Shown: positions 50,845 through 62,755 of the stretch, one piece after another
Position numbering within the stretch: position 1 is the stretch's first letter
Layout: every line of letters begins with the position of its first letter
Assembly (NCBI GenBank): GCA_003956705.1
Contig: QZCP01000268.1
Location: 428,495-492,494 of the forward strand
Length of the DNA stretch: 64,000 nucleotides
DNA from: Brevipalpus yothersi
Lineage: Eukaryota; Arthropoda; Arachnida; Trombidiformes; Tenuipalpidae
Direction of reading: 5' to 3'
Made by a program: the position numbers and the translations under genes
Notes under the pieces: generated by a model
Told to the model about the DNA's origin: nothing
The model's input: the letters and a program-made list of their open reading frames with translations, nothing else
Database searches by the model: none

Positions 50845-52003
50845 ATGACCATTTCGAGAGGATTATTATCTCTGTGAGTATTGTATTTTATCACAAATCA
50901 TTCTATTGTTTCAAATTTTGAACCGAATTTCTCATGTTTCCTCTTTTTTTAGAGCTATCAAACGACATCGTTCATCGCTACATAATCAACCCGATATAAC
51001 AGAAGTTGTTGCAAATTTTGTGTATAAGAGGCATAAGTTTCACCAATTGAAACTGTCTCGATATTCTGATATCATCAAAAGCTCTGAAGAAACGTCCAAA
51101 GTTGAACATATTCTCAAAGAATGGGAGAACATCAAAGCCAACACCGGTTTGGTACCTACAAAAATAACTCGGAAAGACATGCGGAAACTAATCCACTGTT
51201 TAGACCAGAATTTAGATTTATCCGTAAAGTTCTTGGATCTTCTGGAAGCTGAAGCAATGATTAAGTTCAATTTGAACAGGAAAGGAAAACAATTCTATGA
51301 GGCACAATGGACAGCTCCTGGTGATCCTACCACACTATTCGATGATGATGGCTCACCAAACTATTCTAGAGAAGCTCAAAGTTTTTTTGTTCCCTTCAAC
51401 ATAAGGACTATGAATCAAATGACATCACTACCAAAGCTGTATGAGATATCTCAAGATAGTCAATTCTGCCAGAAACTCATCATCGACTGTGATAATTATC
51501 ATGATGATATTTTGGCTGCCAAAGTTATATCTAGAGACATAGTGAATGCTTTCTGGTATAATGCTTATAATGTAGATCCATTCGATATTCATGTTTGTGG
51601 AGTGAAGAGAAATTCAGCTTTTGGTACAGCTTTGAGAAGGTGTCAAAAGACTGATTTTACCAAGGGATCTCATCCTCTATCCTCCAATATTCATTCTGGA
51701 CCCTTATGGAAGTATTATCCTTATGAAAAAATAATTTACATCTCACCTTATGGTGGTGAGGAAATAGTTTCTTTCGACCCAAAAGCTACATATGTTGTCA
51801 GCTCCTATATTGCCCGACGTGATAGTGAAGAGCGATTCTTGGAAAAAATCAAACGAACCAAATGGGAAACTGTTCATCTTCCAAAATTACCTCATCTACT
51901 TCCTCACCAGCTTCATTTGATTGTCGTTGTAGCAGTCATATCTGCAGTAAAACAAGGCTATCCCATCGAAGATGCTATGAAAAAGTTTACAAGATCAAGG
52001 TGA
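50845..52003 (+). CDS. TRMT10C: TRMT10C/MRPP1-like mitochondrial tRNA methyltransferase, RNase P subunit
   Basis: SPOUT-class m1R9 tRNA methyltransferase of the TRM10C type, part of the mitochondrial RNase P complex. Exon 1 is a 29-nt leader (50845-50873) and exon 2 is 50953-52003, total 1080 nt (359 aa). The intron (GTGAGT, then CTCTTTTTTTAG) joins as MTISRGLLSLAIKRHRSSLH, a short Arg/Leu/Ser-rich start that fits a mitochondrial targeting peptide. A helical N-terminal region follows. The SPOUT domain begins near residue 185 (KLIIDCDNYHDDILAAKVI). The knot region is YISPYGGEEIVSFDPKATYV followed by VHLPKLPHLLPHQLHLIV, corresponding to the LP-x-LTLNQ motif of TRM10 proteins. It ends in a basic tail. 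TRMT10C is preferred over TRMT10A/B from the targeting peptide and the divergent motif. It is convergent with the dynein light chain gene. Confidence 0.8.
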
Positions 52004-52416
52004 CACATGTTTAGTCATAAGGTGTGAAAAAATCTGCTTTTATGAACCCATGTCACCTATTTTTTGGTCATTTTGAGCAAACCCAATGTCACCGAAAGTC
52101 TTGTTTTTCTAAGTTTCTTGAATCAAAGAATCCACAAAGTTCTCATGGAACTCTCCTCTCGTGAATTTCTTAGAATATTTCTTAAGGAGTTTCATTAATT
52201 GATTCATTTCTTGATGACTCCTTCGCTCAATTTTTTTGAGTAGCTTGTGAGCATAACAACCCTGTTATGAACTGATACGATATGATCAGGACTAGAAATC
52301 AGAAAATTGATTTAAAGATTTCGAACAAATCAGTTAAATGCAAGAAGATGAAAATTTCCTAAGAATGGTACGAAATTTATTAAATTATTAAATCACTTTG
52401 GATTTGATGACCAGTT
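52004..52416. terminator. Convergent 3' spacer
   Basis: 413 nt between the stop codons of the TRMT10C-like (plus) and dynein light chain (minus) genes. It should hold both 3' ends. No hexamer is confidently chosen. Confidence 0.4.
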
Positions 52417-53045
52417 TCAATAATGATATACGGCGAAAACAGTGGCTACTACGAATATGTAGTTCTGAAAAATAATAGAACGCAGTGTAAGTGTTAGGTT
52501 TATCATCACGTGCATTATGTTTCGGCAATTCGATGATCTATCGAACTTTTTTACTCACAGATTTGTAGCTACACGATGCAACTGAATCCGTATCAGAATC
52601 CCAATAGCTATTGCTTATCATTCTATCCAAGAAAATTTGCCAATTGAATCATAGATTAAATTAGATCTTAAATCCTAACTTACTTGCATCCTCCTCCTCT
52701 TTGCTCTCCGATTGTTACATTAACAATATATTTGTATTTGTGGAATCCAAAGTCTTAGCAAAAGAAGAGATAGTTATTAAGATTTTTGTCTAAATTGAGA
52801 AAACTTTTACCTTTCAGAGTTTCCAAAATATTATGAGTTGTCATCTTACTCCACTCTGGTACCATGTTTTCCTCATATTCTCTTTCAGAATATTCCTCAG
52901 TCAATATTTGATTCAAAATTGCCTTCACTCTTGTGACATCGAATCTTAAAAATTCACAAAATCAATTCGAAACATTTGACCCTTGCACATTTGATCTTTA
53001 CCTGTTAAGCGGCCGAATATCATATCCAGTAATTGTTTTGGACAT
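52417..53045 (-). CDS. DYNLT2B: Tctex-type dynein light chain (DYNLT2B/TCTEX1D2-like)
   Basis: Light chain of cytoplasmic or ciliary dynein. Five short exons: 53045-53002, 52944-52811, 52753-52684, 52622-52559 and 52464-52417. They total exactly 360 nt (119 aa) with every phase consistent and GT..AG borders. The N-terminus GYDIRPLNRFDVTRVKAIL matches the YxxRPxxxxRF start of TCTEX1D2. The second exon gives a helix ending THNILETLK. The third gives KYKYIVNVTIGEQRGGG, the diagnostic Tctex beta strand. The fourth gives YWDSDTDS, matching the CxWDxDTD motif with the Cys replaced, and the last ends with VVATVFAVYHY, as in family C-termini. The ATG at 53045 is the first in frame after a stop, but an upstream exon cannot be excluded. 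Exons are too short to appear as long ORFs. Confidence 0.88.
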
Positions 53046-53883
53046 TTTATGTGGTTTAAATCCTTGTAGATTGTCAGTTGAAACTGCTTCATCATTTAAC
53101 CATCATCTTTATAGTTCGCATGGTAACAAATCCGTTGAGGAAAACAAACATTGGCCTCAGAACAAGAAAAATGCACTCCCATACATCTCTCCAATTCAGA
53201 TAATTCAAATCAGGATAATTAAATAAATGAATTTTTTTTCATTCCAGTCACTCTGAAGGTAGTAGCCACCATTGGTAAACACTCATCAAATCAAAAGATT
53301 GCCACGACTTCTCTTCCCGCCCTTCCATAGAATCATACAACCAACAGTGCAACGTGTGATCAACAACAATCATTGAGCTTCGATCAAATAGCAACCATCA
53401 TCACTTCTCCGTCTATTGTGATGAAAAAGGTTTGTCATATATTGCCATTCTGACATCATCATATTCATTATCATCAATGTAAATATTTTCTTGAAATTTC
53501 TTGAAAATTTTCCATTAAAATCCAGATTTCATCACAAAATAATGGCCTATTTGCTTTGTCTGCATCATTGGAATGTAGCTTATCTTTCATGAATGAAATA
53601 ATACCCTTTCTTATTTTAAATGTCGATATTGAACGGATTTACTCAGCAATTGAAGAAAAATAATGAAAAATATTCAAGAAATTAGAAATATATTATTTTA
53701 CAATCTTTGTATGCATAGAAAAAATGAACACACAGAGCCAAATTAGAAGTGATAAAATTAATCTCACAGAATTGAGATCGGTAACATCAGAGAATTTGCA
53801 GAGGGAGAAAAAACAAAATTCATCAAGAAAATACTTAATATAAATAAAATAATTAATAATTAATACGCATAGTAAAGACAATA
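53046..53883. other. Spacer upstream of the dynein light chain gene
   Basis: 840 nt of AT-rich DNA. It should contain the dynein light chain promoter and the 3' UTR of the low-complexity coiled-coil gene. The plus-strand frame at 52933-53226 is antisense to exon sequence and is not a gene. Confidence 0.45.
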
Positions 53884-56800
53884 TTAGCGTCTGAAGTCAG
53901 GCCTATTTTCAGGACGACGATGGTTAGCTAATCTGTAGGATTGATTGTTTGTCGAAGATGACACAAACGCATTCAATGGATGTTGCGGATGTTGAACAGC
54001 AAGTACCCGTTGACTGGTTAATTGATGAGGAGAAATTTGATTTGGTTGCTGTTGTTGTGGCTGTGGTGGTTGTTGTTGCTGAGGATGCTGTTGGGGATGC
54101 TGCTGAGGGTGTTGTTGAGGGTGTTGTTGAGGATGCTGTTGAGGATGTTGCTGTTGGGGATTATTTTTGGGAGAAATTCGGGGAAACTTATTGGGTCTCG
54201 GAAGTCCATCATTCTGACCGTTTGACAGTGGTTCCTGAAGAATATCTGGTACTTGAATTGGATTAGATACAGCGGCCAGTGAGAATGGTGATACATTGAG
54301 AGTGATAGGATTTGGTGGTGATATTTGAGTGATCGTTGGACTAGGCCTGGATGCTAACGGTCCGGGATTAATTCCCAAACTAGTTCGAATAATTTCATTA
54401 TTAATATTATGAGGTAGAAATATTGGTTCGGTTGGAACTTTATTGGATGAATCAACGGAAAGAGCTGATGATAGAGAATCCTCTTGATTCTTGAATGCTA
54501 TTAAACCTTGAATAACTTTCTCCAAATCATATACAGCACCGAAACATAATTCTTCCAAATTGCTTCCTCGCCGATCTACTTCCGTTGATTGTATGGCTTC
54601 CAAACGTCTCAGATTGGTCACTGCTGTCTTCCATTCTTGACGCAGTGAATCCTCTTTCTCTTCCAATTTGATCATCTCTTCTCGCAATTTAAAATATGAT
54701 CGTAATAATTGATCCTTTTGTCGTCTCATTTCTTCCAAAAATCTTTGATCAGGCAACTTAAATTGACTTATCGATTGGCGTGTTGCAATACATTTCATTA
54801 TTTTCCGCCTCTCATGTGTTGCCGCCACCCAAACGCGTCCCATTTCCACCCACAATCGATCATTAACCTCTCGAAGACGACATGATACTGCTGCTAAATT
54901 TTTACGAGATAACATTATTGGCAAAGCTTCGATTCTTCTTTCCAGTAGAACGAGCTTCTCTTTTTCCCGAAGAATGTCTTCCGATATTTTACTCAATACT
55001 AGCTCTCTCTTCTGTGTATAACTTTGAAATATTTCTTCTACAGTTGGCTTTAAAAGATCTGGTGACATGGAAACATTCAATGAACTATTGTTACTATTAA
55101 CATCATTATTACCGTTATTTCCATTTTCATGTTGCGGTGTTGGAGGCTGAGGGGCCACTTTTGTCGGCATAGCTGTACTTATGTTCAACGTGATACCGTT
55201 ACTGTTGAGATTATTGTGGCCATTCAGATTGTTCAATCCATTAAATACATCTCCTCCAACGGAATTTCTCATGTTAACATTATTATTATCAGTTGACGCG
55301 TGCCTTCGGTTGAGGATTGGTCCATTGGAGGCAGTTGAGCTGGGACACATGATATCATCCATGGCACCGGTTGACGCTGATGGTGATGATGCAACTGATG
55401 CGGATGAAGCATTTGAGGATGCTGAGGAAGAAGATTGCCGAATCTGTTCGGCAACCATATGACCAACGTGAACATTGGCCACTTGAGGGCGAGCCTGGAA
55501 AGGACTTATATTTGGACTTATTTGGTTACCGTTTCCATTTGGATTTCTATTCGTTCCATGTTGAACCGTATTATTATTGATTAACGGTGTTTGTGATCTT
55601 CTCTCATCTCGAAGATTTTGATTATTATCGCAGCTCTTATTATTCGATGATCCATTGCCATTCGTTTCGCTGTTAGCATTCTTGTTTTCCCTTATATTTG
55701 AATCGTCACTGGCAGACAGAGGTCGATGATGAACTGGATCAGTGACACCGTGTAAAGAGCTCAAGTTGGATTGTCTTCCGGATTCTTTTTGACTACTTCC
55801 ATTGTTATCATTACCATTAGTGTTAACATTTTTAGCAGCATTTTCCAGGACGCGTCGATTCCGTTCTCTTTCCAATTCCCTTTCCCGTTCTCTTGCATGT
55901 TCCAACAGTTCTCTTGATCTGGGCATCGATAAATTTTCTCGTAAACTGCGTGAACTATTGGGCCCATTTGGCGACTGAATATTAACACCACCCTCTGGGG
56001 TAGTGGCATTGGCACATCCTTCATTGGCACGTCCATTACGATCGGTCGGTGATTCGCTTAACATACTGGCACTGGAAAGTGCACTGTTAACACGTCTTTC
56101 AATGTTTTCCCGCAAATTATCGGAAATCGGTGTTATCGAACGTGACCGTGATCCAGACTTTTCTCGATTCTTTCGACGATTTGCTTGCTCTTGAGATGAT
56201 CTGATAATAGAGAAGAAAACAAAATGTGTTTGGAAAAAGTTTCAGCAATCTACTGGATTCCCTGTACAACAAATGTGTGCATTCCCATGCATTTTCATTC
56301 TAACTTGTCGATGAAAGAAGTTCTTATCATCTGTGCAAATTAATTGGTTTCGAGCAATTTGATTCGAATTCTTTGACTTACCTGTCAGAGTAGATGCTGT
56401 GACTAGGTTGTTCCTGAGGATTGTTTTCAGGTAAAGATTCCGTTTCTTCACAAACGATTAACGGTCGACCCTCACTTGAATCAGAGTTTACTGAAAAATA
56501 AGATCAAAAGTTCGATAAAATTAGATAAGCACTCAATATCATCGGAAAGCGAAAAGCAGCGGATTCATGATGATGAAAGATTGATGACAATCAATGTTCC
56601 GCAGGAAAAATTAGAGATATTGTTCACACGAGTTCATACTCTGATGATAAGAGCGGATTCTCTCCTCAAGGCTGAGAATCGATCATTGATCATCGATTCA
56701 TCAATAAAATAACAAGTGTTCTAGCAATTTGGACACGTACACTTAACCGAATTGCACCTATGTTATGTCAGAACGTGCCCAAACTCTCACTTGAGAACTT

Positions 56801-58849
56801 ATCGAGATCATCATTTTCAATCTTGATAGCATATCATATCATCTCAATAAATGGAGCCTCTTTTTTTCTGTTATTCATATTAGCTCATAAACATGCTCTC
56901 AAGTGGCCAATCAATTTGAAGGTGTAACATTGTTAACATAATTAAGGTGAAAGTGACTTGAAGAAAATGCACCCCCTTCGGCCCTGATCCCTTTACTTCA
57001 ACATCCAAGAAGATTTTGATTTCTCTCTCTCTTCCCATCTCTTTGGAAACACCTCGTTCTCTTATCATATCATATCTAACTGCAATTTCAACATTACTCA
57101 GAATGCGGTATGGACAAGAATTTTTTATTATCACAATTCCGATGTTTTCATCCATGATCATGTGTACCATCGAAATGATAAGATGACTGTTTTGGTTCTA
57201 TGAGTTTCAATTGGTGACGTCGTTCGATGGGCAACTTATCTTTCGCTTTCATCGAAATTGGCACATAGAGGGGAGAGAGAAAGAGGAACTTTTATTTTTT
57301 TTCTAGATTATTTCAGCCTCAGGATAGGTGACTAGCATACCTAGCGGCTTTTGAGCAGAAGAGGAAAGAAGCAGTCTGAAAATTTACACCCGGTTGGGTA
57401 TAAATTGCTCATCTTATGAATATGATCAAATCGAGAAGTTATCGTAGACTAACCAATGCGAAGAAAAAACTGAGAAGATTTTCAATGACTGGCTATTGGA
57501 AACGAGTGATGCCAACAGTCCCGAATTCTATCAAAATATTAATCAGAAGTTATAGAATTACACTGGAAAGACACTGGGAAGAATTTCTCAAATGGGTCGA
57601 TTAGTTCTTGAGTTCCAGAATTTTGAAAAATGTTCCCGAATCTGACCTGTGAAATTGTCATCACTAGAGAACAAAATTCATTATATTTTGAAACATATTT
57701 CTCCCCATACTCGAAAATTTTTATAATTTTCTGAAACTAATTCATCATCCAAAAAAATGATGAAGATTTTTCCAGTCTTTCCCTCGCCTACGTCATGACC
57801 TCCAGCCAAAAAAAACTGATCGAGCAATTCACTATTTGAACTCAGATTTTGAACATCATTCCATCCAATGGAAATTTCTATATCCAGCATATTAAATTTC
57901 TAATCTCAACCTTTCTATCATAGATTCATATAGATGCCTTATTTTGAATCTTATAAGTTCTGATCATAGTATATTTTATGTGAAAATGATAAGAACGTTT
58001 CATGGGAGGGCTGCTTACCACTAGTCACGACTTTATAACTTTATTCGATAAACTACCCAAGTTTTATGGGATGATTTCATCAAGTTTCTAATGAATTAAG
58101 GTCTCTCTCTCGCTTCTGGAACGTAAAGTTATCATCCCTTGATAAGTTTGAGACGAACTCAATCTTCATCACTCATTCACATGTTATGATACTTGGAATG
58201 AAGAATGAAGAATGATTCCCAACAGCCTTGAAGATGCTTCTCTCGGAACTCAACAAAGTTTCGAAACACTTTCTGAAATTCGAAAATGCAATTCTTAAAC
58301 ATTTTCTCTCCATATAGTTCATAAAGTTCTATCATGAAAATCTCGTAAATTATAGACTTTTTCCATCCTTATGAATTTGAATGTTTCGAAAGAACCTGTC
58401 ACCGGTTTAACACGATCTCATGGTCGGCACATGAAGGCTTGATATAACTTCCGGGCATGATTCAAACATGCTGAATATTTACATGTATATTATTTTTGTC
58501 TCGCTCTTTCTCTTTATAGAAAACAAATCTAGGCTTAGAATCGATAAGAACCGGTTGTCGGAACGATATCACTAGAACCTTGGAAGATTCTTCCAGCACG
58601 CTTTCGGTCCCACCAAATGAACCGAATATGATGAGGAGAGAGAGAGAAAAAAAGAGAGATAGATTGCTGGTTAGGAAGTTTGATCTGAAACATCAAAAAC
58701 GATCGAAAACAGGGATCTGAAAATCGTTTCAAGCCTCACATATTGCCTGGAATCAAGGTGATCAGCAAAACGATGCAGTATTCGCTTGACTCTCAATTAG
58801 CTCATAACACTTTGAATTCTTGGACACTTGTGATCAAGGTCTTATAGCT

Positions 58850-58918
<69 letters not shown>

Positions 58919-60974
58919 CTAAACAGAAAGTTAACTTATCAAGTAAAATTAATTATCCAGAGGGCTTTTGATAACTAGACTTTGAGAAAAAAATTCCTAC
59001 GCAGTGGCAAGATATATACACCATCTGATCGGATCTAGCCCAGAAAAAGATTGGTATTCTGGATTACAAGCTTTGAATATCTGAATTGGAATCATTAAAA
59101 AATTTTAAATTTTAAAATATTTTTCAGAACCTTCACACAGAACAGATCAATCTCGAACTCTCTCACTTATTCTCTTCATCCATCTCAATTGCTCTCTGAA
59201 TTTAGTTTGATAAAATTCTAGTCTAGTTTCATGAAATGTTTTGGCCATTACATTATTATTGGGAACAACTGTCCTCACTAACTGTCCACCGGTCACCCCT
59301 CAATCGTATGATGTTCATACTGCGTCAGTAGACTTTGATGGACATGATAATCCAGCTTGCATGCTGTAGTTTCATGAGCTTGAGTTTGCCCGATTCGTAT
59401 TCATATGGAGATATGGAACAGTATTATATGTGACTTGTTACCATCTCTCAGATTATCTGCTGGTCGGAATATAAAAGGGGTTTGGATCGAAGGTTGCGAT
59501 TGCAATTGCAATTTCATCAAGCATTTGATGCACTTGTGAACTCTTCTAATCATGTCTCTGTGAGTAATATGGTAACAATAAAGAAAGAAAGAAAGAACGA
59601 GAGAGAGAGAGAGTTGAATAATTAAAGCAGATATTCATGAGAAATATTTGTAACCGGAAAAAAAATCACATGATCAACTTTTTTGATTGAATTAATTTAG
59701 ATTTACTCACTGCTCATACTATCACAAGATGGCAATTGATCAATATCTGGTCCCATTGTACCGATAAATCATCAAGAATGTAACACTTAGTATCAATTAA
59801 ATCCGTTAATCAGAAGAAAAAATATGTGTGTGTCAAATAGTGTTTGCCGGTGTGGATTGTGTGTGTTTGGTAAATGTGTTCAATAAAATGGAAAAATTCA
59901 GTTTATGATTTTAAAACACGTGAAATATTGTCCCAGAAAGTATGTTTCTCTCACATTTTTACATGCAGATAATGTAAAAATATAATCGTCAAACAAACCG
60001 GATCACAAAATCACAAATGGTGTAATATACAAAATATGCAACTACAGATGGAATATCATCATCGATTAATATCTTATCGGCTCACTTAAAATGATGATGA
60101 AAAACTATGTCAATCCAATCAAATCGATCCAGAAAAAAGAGAGAGAATAAACGATACAAAAAGAATTTAAACACCATAAAAATTTTTTCTCATCTCATAT
60201 TGTATTGTAATATATAATCATGATGCACCGAAAGGTAAATCTGGTTGATATTCACTCATGATCACTTACTAACTAATTACAATGCTGACGCGTCCTCTCT
60301 TCCTTTCTCTTTCTCTTTTTTACTCTCTCTCTCTCTCTGTCTCTATGTCTCTCTATTACATACACAGCATACGAAAAAGAAAAAAAAACAATCGACACTC
60401 ATACCATAGGCACACGAAACTAATCCACGAGATCGAATCGAGCCAAAAGTAACCATCATCAAGATATCTCCTCATTTTATTTTTCTTCTACTCATCATGA
60501 TGAAATGATCATGTGCATGAACTATGGACATAACATACTAGCGGAATAAAACTTTTTCTCCTTCTTTTTTCATGTCATCAAGATAGACATAAATGATTTG
60601 AATTTGAGTGATCAATTCTCTTTCTCTTTCTCTCTTTCTCTCTTTCTCTCTTTCTCTCTTTCTCTCTTTCTCTCTTTCTTTCCCTCTTTTGGTGTTCTTT
60701 TCCTTCGAATCGATTTTTGGATGCATCATATATCGATCATATTGATTGAAACTTGACAATATTTTGTTTTTTATCACTTCATTTGGTTTATCCTTTTTTT
60801 CAAACATATTCTCTCTTACAAACGTACACATACACTGATCTGATATCACTGATCAAATATTCGCCTATTGTTTTACCATTTTTATCCTCCAGGTTCTGAA
60901 TGGTTAAAGAACAATCTACGTATGAATGCATACAATGATAGTGATTGTCGAGGGCGTTAAGTTCATTTCTCTGT

Positions 60975-61011
<37 letters not shown>

Positions 61012-61074
61012 NNNNNNNNNNNNNNNNNNNNNNNNNNNNNNNNNNNNNNNNNNNNNNNNNNNNNNNNNNNNNNN

Positions 61075-61167
<93 letters not shown>

Positions 61168-62120
61168 GTACGTACGCATTCGATTGCCAAGTAACATCGA
61201 TTTGATTGTTTTAAAAATGCTAATCCGATCGATCAATTTCGGACTGATGTACCGTACATAGTGATTGTTGCTACAGAGTGCGGGATAGAGAAGATGAACT
61301 TCGGTCAATGATAATTATGTTGGGTAATAATATTCAAAATATCTGGTAAGCTCATGGTAATGATCATGATGCATATGATATGATGTATATCCTGATTTTT
61401 TGAATCACCTCACTTAATTTTACTTCCCCATCAACTCAATGAGTGTGTGTGAAACAGTGTGCGATTATTGAATTACCCAAAATGATAGATTAAAAAGTAT
61501 TCAAAATCAATCTATCCCTTACCTCGTGAATAATCTGAATCATCATAATCTTCATGAAGTCGAGTTATATCCATAATATCCATACTAATCTTGTCACCAG
61601 AATCATCTCCACAATCATCATCAATACTACTACTTTTACTGTTAATTGTATCTTTTGAACTTGCCATACTTGCTACCGGTTTTGGAGCCAAAAGTAGAGC
61701 ACGAACTTGATTATCACAAGAGTGACCGGAAGTATGGCAAGTTTGTTGATTGTTATTGCTATTATTACTATTTTGCAATGATAAGGAAGATGTGGATAAT
61801 CGTTGTCCTCTACTGGAACGATTGAGAAGTATTTTTTGAAGAATATTCGAGCCGCTAGTTGTTTCCGGTGATGAGGATAAAGATGATGATAAAGAAATTG
61901 ATGTTGATGTTGATGTGGATGATGATACTGATGATACTGATTGCTGGAAGTGATGACGGTGGTGATGAAGATGATGGATATCTTGTAGTGGTGATACTGG
62001 ATGACGGTACGTATAATCCTCCGAATCTTGTGAATCTTCGTTTTCTTTTTCGATTAGCTGGCTCTCTGAATCACTTGGTCCATTAACTATCATATCATTT
62101 AAAGAATGTTTTTCACCCAT
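53884..62120 (-). CDS. Large low-complexity coiled-coil protein with alternative first exons
   Basis: Family not recognised. The shared exons are 56490-56382 and 56200-53884. They can be preceded by a long first exon, 62120-61523 (ATG, 199 codons plus 1 nt; 1007 aa in total), or a short one, 59756-59711 (ATG, 15 codons plus 1 nt; 823 aa in total). Both end in phase 1 at a GTAAGG or GTGAGT donor and join VNSDSSEGRP or INSDSSEGRP. The long exon is Ser/His/Asn-rich. The main exon begins with a basic RS-like patch (NREKSGSRSRSITP), then an Arg/Glu helix (RERERELERERNRR) and long Asn/Ser-rich tracts. A conserved-looking coiled coil at about 55060-54490 contains IEALPIMLSRKNLAAVSCRL and LREEMIKLEEKEDSLRQEWK. 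The tail has a repeated HPQQ unit. A nuclear regulatory role is plausible but not shown. Confidence 0.75.
54048..54165 (-). repeat. HPQQ-coding tandem repeat
   Basis: About 120 nt within the last exon encode repeated His-Pro-Gln-Gln units plus Gln-rich flanks. On the plus strand this appears as GTTGAGGATGCT-type 12-nt units with small variations. Confidence 0.85.
58852..58916. repeat. (GA)n microsatellite
   Basis: About 65 nt of AG repeat in the large intron of the minus-strand gene (CT on its sense strand). Confidence 0.95.
60617..60682. repeat. (TTTCTCTC)n octamer repeat
   Basis: About eight copies of an 8-nt TTTCTCTC-type unit, a higher-order variant of the CT repeat, in the large intron. 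Confidence 0.85.
60978..61163. repeat. (CT)n microsatellite with assembly gap
   Basis: CT repeat on both sides of 63 N (61012-61074). The true length is unknown. Confidence 0.97.
61012..61074. other. Assembly gap (63 N)
   Basis: Run of N inside the CT tract, in the intron between the two alternative first exons. Confidence 0.99.
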
Positions 62121-62678
62121 CAAAAAAGTAAAGAGAGAGGATCTCTTTTTCGATTATCAAAATTGTTTGATGGGGAAGGAGCTGGATGAGAGAGAGAGTT
62201 AGAGGGAGGGAAAATGAAAGATGTTATCAATTATCAAATAGCTTATCAAGAAGGGGTCGAGGTGGTGGAGGTGGCGGTGGATGAAGAAGGAGGAGGTACG
62301 GACCACTAATGGTAACACTTTTTCGATGGATCATCGATTGACACATTAAATTATCGATGATTGATAAATTGTGTGAGAAAGAGTGTCATAAGTGGAAACA
62401 ATTTGGTTAAGATCAGATTGAAGAAGTGAGTGAAGGTGATTCCGGCAAGAAACAGAGAGAAGAGAGAGAGAGAAAGAGGTGATAAGAAGAGAACATCAAG
62501 AGGAGAGAAATCAAGAGAGACAGAGAAAGTAAGAGAGATGGAGAAAGTAAGAGAGAGAGATGCGAGTGAGGAAGGAAAAAATTAAACGAGAAAATCCAAT
62601 TGAAGGAGAACCAGAACGAGAAATTACTTCTGGCTGATTCAAATATTTTAGTGGTCAACCATGCTGGAAGGAGAAGAG

Positions 62679-62755
<77 letters not shown>

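Larger units (their letters stand above)
56491..61522. other. Large intron or alternative-promoter region of the coiled-coil gene
   Basis: Five kilobases between the shared exon at 56490 and the long first exon, holding the short first exon at 59756-59711. GA and CT microsatellites occur at 58852-58916, 60617-60682 and 60978-61163. A few small protein-like frames occur (minus 56880-57170 and 57681-57890; plus 57416-57604), none with a recognised domain or good splice context. Confidence 0.45.

Noticed and set aside
52933..53226. Plus-strand 97-codon frame
   Set aside because: Antisense to the first exons and 5' region of the Tctex dynein light chain, which has five phase-consistent exons.
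53949..54266. Plus-strand Val/Leu/Glu-rich frames
   Set aside because: Antisense to the HPQQ repeat of the coiled-coil gene.
56476..56712. Plus-strand 78-codon frame with a helical composition
   Set aside because: Begins with a non-ATG codon, overlaps the acceptor and exon start of the minus-strand coiled-coil gene, and shows no family match; left out for lack of support.
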